Source of the DNA: an uncultured Oscillospiraceae bacterium
Lineage (GTDB): Bacteria; Bacillota; Clostridia; Oscillospirales; JAAYXM01
Direction of reading: 5' to 3'
Assembly: GCA_934646115.1 (NCBI GenBank)
Contig: CAKUEM010000016.1
Span: 1 to 36,018 of the forward strand
Length of the DNA stretch: 36,018 bases
Program-made: the position numbers and the translations under genes
In this document: in pieces, positions 32,157-36,018 of the stretch
How the letters are laid out: every line of letters starts with the position of its first letter
Numbering within the stretch: the stretch's first letter is position 1
The notes under the pieces: generated by a model
Seen by the model: the letters and a program-made list of their open reading frames with translations, nothing else
What the model was told of the DNA's origin: nothing
The model's database searches: none

Positions 32157-33299
32157 CTACCCCCAAAGATAAGTGTAAGTTTGCTGATTCTCGTTGGCTT
32201 TCACCTGCACGCTTGCGCTGGCAGCCCCGGCGTTATATACGGTAAATCCCGTGCTCGTGATCTCAAGCACCTTTTCAGAACCAGCCATTACCGGGGCGCT
32301 TTGCAGAGCAAGCCCGCCGTAGTAAATCTCTTGATTGTTGTTATACTCCGCCGCCCGGCAGCCCTTTTGCAGCACGAATACCCAGTTCGGCTTGCGGCTT
32401 AAAGTGATAGTCTTAAATTCGCTTCCATTGCCCGTGTATGTTCCGTATTTGATGCCCAGATCATTGATTGCTGCGTTTACAACTTTATTCTGCACCGGAT
32501 TTGTGCTCGTGGCAGAAAGCGCCGCGTCCGCAGGTTGCGGGTCGTAGGAGGTGTAGATTTTCCCGGTGTCGAACGTCTCCGCGGTGTTCCCGCGCTTCAG
32601 CTTCAGCTCAAGCGCCGCGTCCTCGTCGCCCGGCGTCACGGACAGCGTTACATAATTATGAAATCCCGCGTTGTTCCGCACGCACAGCTCCCCCGCGCCG
32701 GACGTGTTGATCGTCGCCGTTCCGGAAAATTGCGGATTCGCGGCATTTGCCTTTGCGTCCAGCGCCGCCTTGACCGCCTTATTCTGCACCGGGTTCGCGC
32801 TGGTCGCGGAGAGCGCCGCGTCTACAATCGTTTTCGTTGCGCCTTCCGCAATGCCGGAAAGCTTTGCGCGCTCGTCCGCCGTCATGCTCTTTTTTGTAAC
32901 TGTATCCGCAACATCCGAGAGCGCCAGCGCAACCGCACCTGTCTTCCCGGCAACGCTCGTGACCGTATTGACCTGCGCGCCCGCCGCAATGCCGGAAAGC
33001 TTCTGCTTTTCGGCGGTCGTGTAGTCATTGGTGGATAACCCCTTCCCGGCTTGCGCGCTGACTTTGGAATCCAACGCCGTCTGCACGCTGCCGCCGTCTG
33101 CCGTACCGAGCTGCGTCGCTCCGGTCGTCGCGGTCAGCTCGTCAATGATGCCGTTGATCGCGCTCTTTACCTCCTTGTCCGTGCGCCCGTCGAAAATCGC
33201 TTTGAGCTGCGCCGCGGTAATTCCGTCGTCGCTCGGATAGTCGGACAGGGTCTTTACATTATCGGTATAGCTCGTGATCTTTTTTTCATTTAATGCCAT
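32157..33299 (-). CDS. Phage tail-fibre / receptor-binding-like protein
   Basis: The product has 380 residues, low in aromatic residues except at the C-terminus. It contains repeats common in phage tail fibres of Gram-positive hosts: ALSATS(A/T)NPVQNK at two places, EKQKLSGIAAGAQ and RAKLSGIAEGA, each ending in a short turn, and a beta-rich C-terminal head with WVFVLQKGCRA. ATG 33299 follows GAGAGGAG. It heads the five-gene cassette and probably recognises the host surface. No tail tube, capsid or terminase gene lies upstream; the next feature on that side is a promoter and then tRNA-Thr. Confidence 0.83.
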   Translation of the reverse strand: MALNEKKITSYTDNVKTLSDYPSDDGITAAQLKAIFDGRTDKEVKSAINGIIDELTATTGATQLGTADGGSVQTALDSKVSAQAGKGLSTNDYTTAEKQKLSGIAAGAQVNTVTSVAGKTGAVALALSDVADTVTKKSMTADERAKLSGIAEGATKTIVDAALSATSANPVQNKAVKAALDAKANAANPQFSGTATINTSGAGELCVRNNAGFHNYVTLSVTPGDEDAALELKLKRGNTAETFDTGKIYTSYDPQPADAALSATSTNPVQNKVVNAAINDLGIKYGTYTGNGSEFKTITLSRKPNWVFVLQKGCRAAEYNNNQEIYYGGLALQSAPVMAGSEKVLEITSTGFTVYNAGAASASVQVKANENQQTYTYLWG

Positions 33300-33341
33300 G
33301 ATTGTTTGCTCCTCTCGTTATTATATTCGCAACCTATTGTT

Positions 33342-33347
33342 ATTATA
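33342..33347 (-). promoter_or_regulatory. Extended -10 element of the phage-derived cassette
   Basis: TATAAT preceded by TGG gives an extended -10 on the minus strand; no good -35 is present at 16-18 bp. From here to the tRNA-Thr terminator at 33724 (about 375 bp) I see no gene, only GC-rich sequence with short inverted repeats. Confidence 0.5.
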
Positions 33348-33723
33348 CCATAGAAAACCGAACAAAACGAACAAATTTTACGCGACGCCGAAAAAATGGT
33401 TTCGTCCTTGGCGCTGCGTTCATCAAGCAAGCGCTTCATCGCCGCGCGAAAGGCGCGCGCCGCAGCGCAGACCGCGCGTTATCCTTATGTTTGCGCACAT
33501 GCGGCAGAGCCGGGGATATCGCCGCGTTTGCGCGCATGAGTATAGCCCATTTGGCTTGCGCAGCCCGCTTTCAGGGGCATGAAGCGACATCACCGCATCA
33601 CATGCACTTCTGCCCGCAAATCGGCAAGGCGCAATTCAAGCGCTTCCCCTGCTTTTTCGTAGAAAAGCCTCATGCTAAATCCCGGCAAAGCCAGTGAAGG
33701 GCTTTCCACGCCGATGGGCGCGC

Positions 33724-33763
33724 AAAAAAGACCCGCGCGGTATTTTCACATACCACGCGGGTC
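33724..33763 (-). terminator. Intrinsic terminator of tRNA-Thr
   Basis: On the minus strand GACCCGCG and CGCGGGTC pair with inner GGTAT/ATACC and are followed by TTTTTT. Confidence 0.9.
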
Positions 33764-33770
33764 TTCGCTG

Positions 33771-33845
33771 TGGAGCTGATGGTGGGAATTGAACCCACGA
33801 CCTGCTCATTACGAGTGAGCTGCTCTACCCCTGAGCCACATCAGC
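33771..33845 (-). tRNA. tRNA-Thr (anticodon CGT)
   Basis: All arms fold: acceptor GCTGATG/CATCAGC, D stem GCTC/GAGC, anticodon stem GCTCA/TGAGC with loop CTCGTAA, T stem GTGGG/CCCAC with TTCAATT. The discriminator is T and CCA is encoded. Anticodon CGT reads codon ACG. Confidence 0.96.
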
Positions 33846-33862
33846 TTATAAACAGCTTTATC

Positions 33863-33891
33863 ATTCTAGCATAGTTTCTGTGTTTCGTCAA
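33863..33891 (-). promoter_or_regulatory. Promoter of tRNA-Thr (extended -10)
   Basis: On the minus strand TTGACG and TAGAAT are separated by 17 bp, with TGC before the -10. Confidence 0.85.
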
Positions 33892-33910
33892 TCCCCTTTT
33901 CCGCGGAATT

Positions 33911-34111
33911 TCAAAAACTTTCGCAAATGCGGGGCGCTCGTTGATTGCGCACATCACGCAGGTAATAATCGCCGCCGAAGCGCCGCGCGACCTCGCCCTG
34001 CAGCCCGCCATTCTCAAGCGTTGGCTTGTCAATGATCTCGCAGCCTTGATTCGCTTCTTCCCTCCCGGAGCGAGGGCATGCGTCCTCCCGCTGATAATTT
34101 TCAGCCCTCAA
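33911..34111 (-). other. Possible short gene or gene remnant
   Basis: A minus-strand frame of 66 codons has a middle part, CEIIDKPTLENGGLQGEVAR, then RFGGDYYLRDVRN, that reads like real protein. The upstream half is compositionally odd, and no SD precedes the ATG at 34111. It might be the tail of a decayed gene. Nothing else is visible between the tRNA-Thr promoter and 34170. Confidence 0.25.
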
Positions 34112-34169
34112 AACCGCGCTTTTTTGAATATTACAGTCATATAATTGAACCTATCGCGTCTTTTTGCTA

Positions 34170-34198
34170 TTGACGAAAGCAGAAAAATTTGATATATT
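34170..34198 (+). promoter_or_regulatory. Promoter of the PepSY-SLH gene leader
   Basis: TTGACG and TATATT are separated by 17 bp. The start near 34205 gives a leader of about 315 nt before the secreted protein at 34521. Confidence 0.75.
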
Positions 34199-34240
34199 AT
34201 ATTTGTAAAAGAGTATGATTACAGGAAGGGCTTGGTAGGT

Positions 34241-34327
34241 ATGAAGCGGCGGCGTAATATCAACCGATATCCCGGCTCGCGGCACAGGGTTCCCCTTGTT
34301 CCTGATTCGCATGCGGGCATTGATTAA
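34241..34327 (+). CDS. Possible 28-residue leader peptide 1
   Basis: An ATG-TAA frame, very rich in arginine (MKRRRNINRYPGSRHR...), lies in the leader of the PepSY-SLH gene. The nearest purine-rich stretch, GGAAGG, is 11 bases upstream, which is far for an SD. Translation is doubtful. Confidence 0.2.
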   Translation: MKRRRNINRYPGSRHRVPLVPDSHAGID

Positions 34328-34328
34328 G

Positions 34329-34394
34329 GTGCGTTCGTTTTCAAAGTAATTTTGAAATCGGGCTCGCCTTTTTTTAATCTTACGCCGAACGCAC
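34329..34394 (+). other. Nested stem-loops in the PepSY-SLH leader
   Basis: GTGCGTTCG (34329-34337) and CGAACGCAC (34386-34394) form a perfect 9-bp closing stem. Inside it TTTCAAA and TTTGAAA form an inner hairpin, followed by TCGCC and a run of seven T. It could act as a conditional terminator or another regulatory RNA element. Confidence 0.5.
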
Positions 34395-34431
34395 ACGATG
34401 GAATTCCGAATTTGAAAGGAGCGTGCCGCCT

Positions 34432-34518
34432 ATGAAAGAAAAACGCGCCGGAGCTTCGCACTCCGGCACAAGGGAAAAGCTGCGAAATGATATGAGATCA
34501 CAAGGAAGGAGGGACTGA
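34432..34518 (+). CDS. Possible 28-residue leader peptide 2, coupled to the PepSY-SLH gene
   Basis: An AAGGAG SD lies about ten bases before the ATG. The frame encodes a basic, soluble peptide (MKEKRAGASHSGTREK...) and ends two bases before the next ATG, and its last codons contain the AAGGAGG SD of that gene. A GCCGGAG/CTCCGGC hairpin lies within it. The arrangement allows translational coupling. Length and composition alone cannot prove that it is made. Confidence 0.4.
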   Translation: MKEKRAGASHSGTREKLRNDMRSQGRRD

Positions 34519-34520
34519 TC

Positions 34521-35618
34521 ATGAAACAAAAAACCAGCAGGCTGTTTTCCATTTTGCTTTGTATCGCCATGCTGCTTTCGCTCATGCCGATGGCGGCGTT
34601 TGCAGACGATACAAGCGCCGAGAAAGTGACCGGTGAATCGATCTTCATTTCATTGGATGAAGCAAAGGCGATTGCCCTGAAGGACGCGGGGCTGAACGCA
34701 AGCGCGGAAAAAATTGTATTCACCAAGGAAGAGCTGAGCCGCAATCAGGGCAAGCCCTGCTATCTGCTTGAGTTTTACACCGGGAAAAACCAGTATTTCT
34801 ATCAAATCGATGCGAAAACGGGCGAGATCCTCTACAGACGGAAGTACATCCTGCTCGCCGATGCAAAGAAGATCGCAATCGACGACGCGGGCTGCACGGA
34901 GCGGGTCACGTTTACCGAAGAAACGCTGGTAGACGGCGGGATCAAAACGCCCTATTATTCGCTTGTGTTCGCAGACGCAAGCACGCAGTGGACGTATCGC
35001 ATCAACGCGATCAGCGGCAGCATCCTCCTGAAAAAGCAGAAGAAGCTCGGCGCAGACGCCGACATCGAGTGGGACAATCCGTTTGGCGACATAAAGAAAA
35101 ACGACTGGTTCTACTTTTCGGTAAAATTTGCCTATGATTTCGGCTTGATGAAGGGCGTTACGGAAACGGAATTTTCGCCCAATTCTTATGTGAGCCGGGC
35201 GATGTTTGTTGTGATCCTGTATCGCATGGAGAATGAGCCGCCGATCGAGGGCTCTATGTTTGTCGATATCGAAATCGGCGGTTATTATGACAAGGCGGTT
35301 TCCTGGGCAAATACAAACGGCATTGTGTTTGGCGTTTCCAAAGACCGGTTTGCGCCGAACGATCCGATCACCCGCGAGCAGATGGCGACAATGATCTATC
35401 GCTACGCAAAATTCAAGGGCTATGACAGCGAGGCAAACGGTCATACGACCTATACGGATCACAGCGCCATTTCCGACTATGCGCGCAACGCGGTAAGCTG
35501 GGCGGCCGCTCATTCGCTGATGGCGGGCAATGCAGACGGCAGCTTCTCGCCGAAAGCGAATACGACGCGGGCGCAGGCAGCGGCTGTTTTCAGCCGTATG
35601 CTTGAAAATTTTCAATAG
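34521..35618 (+). CDS. Secreted protein with two PepSY domains and three SLH domains
   Basis: The product has 365 residues. The signal peptide (MKQKTSRLFSILLCIAMLLS, then LMPMAAFA) is cut after A28. Two PepSY-like domains (about 45-105 and 110-170; ISLDEAKAIALKDAGL ... YQIDAKTGEILY) follow; such domains inhibit or chaperone proteases at the cell surface. Three S-layer-homology domains (about 185-365; NDWFYFSVKFAYDFGLMKGV, YYDKAVSWANTNGIVFGV, YARNAVSWAAAHSLMAGNAD) anchor it to the wall polymer. ATG 34521 follows AAGGAGG, seven to eight bases upstream. It is alone in its transcription unit apart from the leader peptides. Its protease partner is not in the window. Confidence 0.92.
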   Translation: MKQKTSRLFSILLCIAMLLSLMPMAAFADDTSAEKVTGESIFISLDEAKAIALKDAGLNASAEKIVFTKEELSRNQGKPCYLLEFYTGKNQYFYQIDAKTGEILYRRKYILLADAKKIAIDDAGCTERVTFTEETLVDGGIKTPYYSLVFADASTQWTYRINAISGSILLKKQKKLGADADIEWDNPFGDIKKNDWFYFSVKFAYDFGLMKGVTETEFSPNSYVSRAMFVVILYRMENEPPIEGSMFVDIEIGGYYDKAVSWANTNGIVFGVSKDRFAPNDPITREQMATMIYRYAKFKGYDSEANGHTTYTDHSAISDYARNAVSWAAAHSLMAGNADGSFSPKANTTRAQAAAVFSRMLENFQ

Positions 35619-35698
35619 CCGTTCCCTTTGAAAGCGGCCTGCTTGCCCATGACGTTCCCCCTGCGCTTATGGGCATGCTCGGCGCGTTTTCAAAACAA

Positions 35699-35737
35699 AA
35701 GCGCTCCGGATGCGACATGCATCCGGAGCGCTTATTT
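35699..35737. terminator. Bidirectional intrinsic terminator between the PepSY-SLH gene and the tRNA cluster
   Basis: A perfect 15-bp stem (AAGCGCTCCGGATGC and its complement) with a GACAT loop is followed by ATTTT on plus and by TTGTTTTG on minus. Confidence 0.88.
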
Positions 35738-35812
<75 letters not shown>

Positions 35813-35828
35813 ATAAAGAGTTGAAAGC

Positions 35829-35857
35829 GCGACAGAAGCGCATAGCGCTTCTGTCGC
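35829..35857. repeat. Perfect 13-bp inverted repeat between tRNA-Cys and tRNA-Gly
   Basis: GCGACAGAAGCGC and GCGCTTCTGTCGC flank the three bases ATA. On the minus strand it starts 4 bases after the tRNA-Gly CCA. There is no T run, so it is more likely a processing or pausing element than a terminator. Confidence 0.75.
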
Positions 35858-35861
35858 TGCC

Positions 35862-35936
35862 TGGAGCGGAAGACGAGATTCGAACTCGCGACTTTCACCT
35901 TGGCAAGGTGACACTCTACCACTGAGTCACTCCCGC
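35862..35936 (-). tRNA. tRNA-Gly (anticodon GCC)
   Basis: Acceptor GCGGGAG/CTTCCGC with one G-T pair, anticodon stem CACCT... closed around TTGCCAA, T arm GCGAG/CTCGT around TTCGAAT. The discriminator is T and CCA is encoded. Confidence 0.95.
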
Positions 35937-35941
35937 AGGGA

Positions 35942-36017
35942 TGGTGCCTCCGGTCGGAATCGAACCAACGACACGGGGATTTTCAGTCCCCTGCTCTACC
36001 GACTGAGCTACAGAGGC
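35942..36017 (-). tRNA. tRNA-Phe (anticodon GAA)
   Basis: Acceptor GCCTCTG/CGGAGGC with one T-G pair, D stem GCTC/GAGC, anticodon stem GGGGA/TCCCC with loop CTGAAAA, T stem GTTGG/CCGAC with TTCGATT. The discriminator is A and CCA is encoded. Its first base is one base from the window edge, so the promoter of the cluster lies outside. Confidence 0.96.
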
Positions 36018-36018
36018 A

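Overview
The window looks like chromosome of a GC-rich, endospore-forming member of the Clostridia (Bacillota). The grounds are a SpoIVFA/SpoIVFB-like pair, a BofC-like protein, groESL behind a perfect CIRCE operator, a DUF6062 protein, the clostridial gene order DUF512-der-plsY-gpsA, Gram-positive Shine-Dalgarno (SD) sequences with frequent TTG/GTG starts, and SLH-domain surface proteins. No species call is possible from sequence reading alone.

Layout. 1-8194: partial dGTPase, AGCS amino-acid symporter, 8-oxoguanine glycosylase, DUF6062 protein, BofC-like protein, class A penicillin-binding protein and a THUMP-type RNA methyltransferase. 8195-9169: a non-coding stretch with three degenerate repeat copies, then the groES-groEL promoter and operator. 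11449-14906: a zinc-ribbon membrane protein, a second repeat array, a three-gene envelope operon on the minus strand, and a divergent low-molecular-weight tyrosine phosphatase. 15152-16655: a lower-GC lipoprotein gene with an overlapping 30-residue membrane peptide, then about 700 bp of high-GC repeats. 16656-25306 is mostly minus strand: the SpoIVF pair, a small alarmone synthetase, the DUF512-der-plsY-gpsA operon, DUF177-rpmF and a lipoprotein; one acetyltransferase is on plus. 25432-29412: a pseudouridine synthase, BioY under a palindromic BirA-like operator, a probable plus-strand non-coding RNA between them, and a large beta-propeller protein. 29583-33300: a gene remnant and a phage-derived tail-fibre/holin/lysis cassette. 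33771-36017: tRNA-Thr, a PepSY-SLH secreted protein with a long structured leader, and a tRNA-Phe/Gly/Cys cluster.

How the genes fit together. Much of the window serves the cell envelope: peptidoglycan synthesis (PBP), phospholipid synthesis (PlsY, GpsA), S-layer-type surface anchoring (SLH proteins) and sporulation signalling across the forespore membranes. The rest is translation and ribosome upkeep (Der, L32, RNA methyltransferase, pseudouridine synthase, tRNAs), stress response (GroESL, alarmone synthetase) and vitamin uptake (BioY).

The least explained parts are the three unrelated repeat arrays, the RNA candidate at 27007-27280, the leader region at 34170-34520 and the low-GC lipoprotein/micropeptide pair. 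I see no CRISPR array, transposase, restriction system or integrase.
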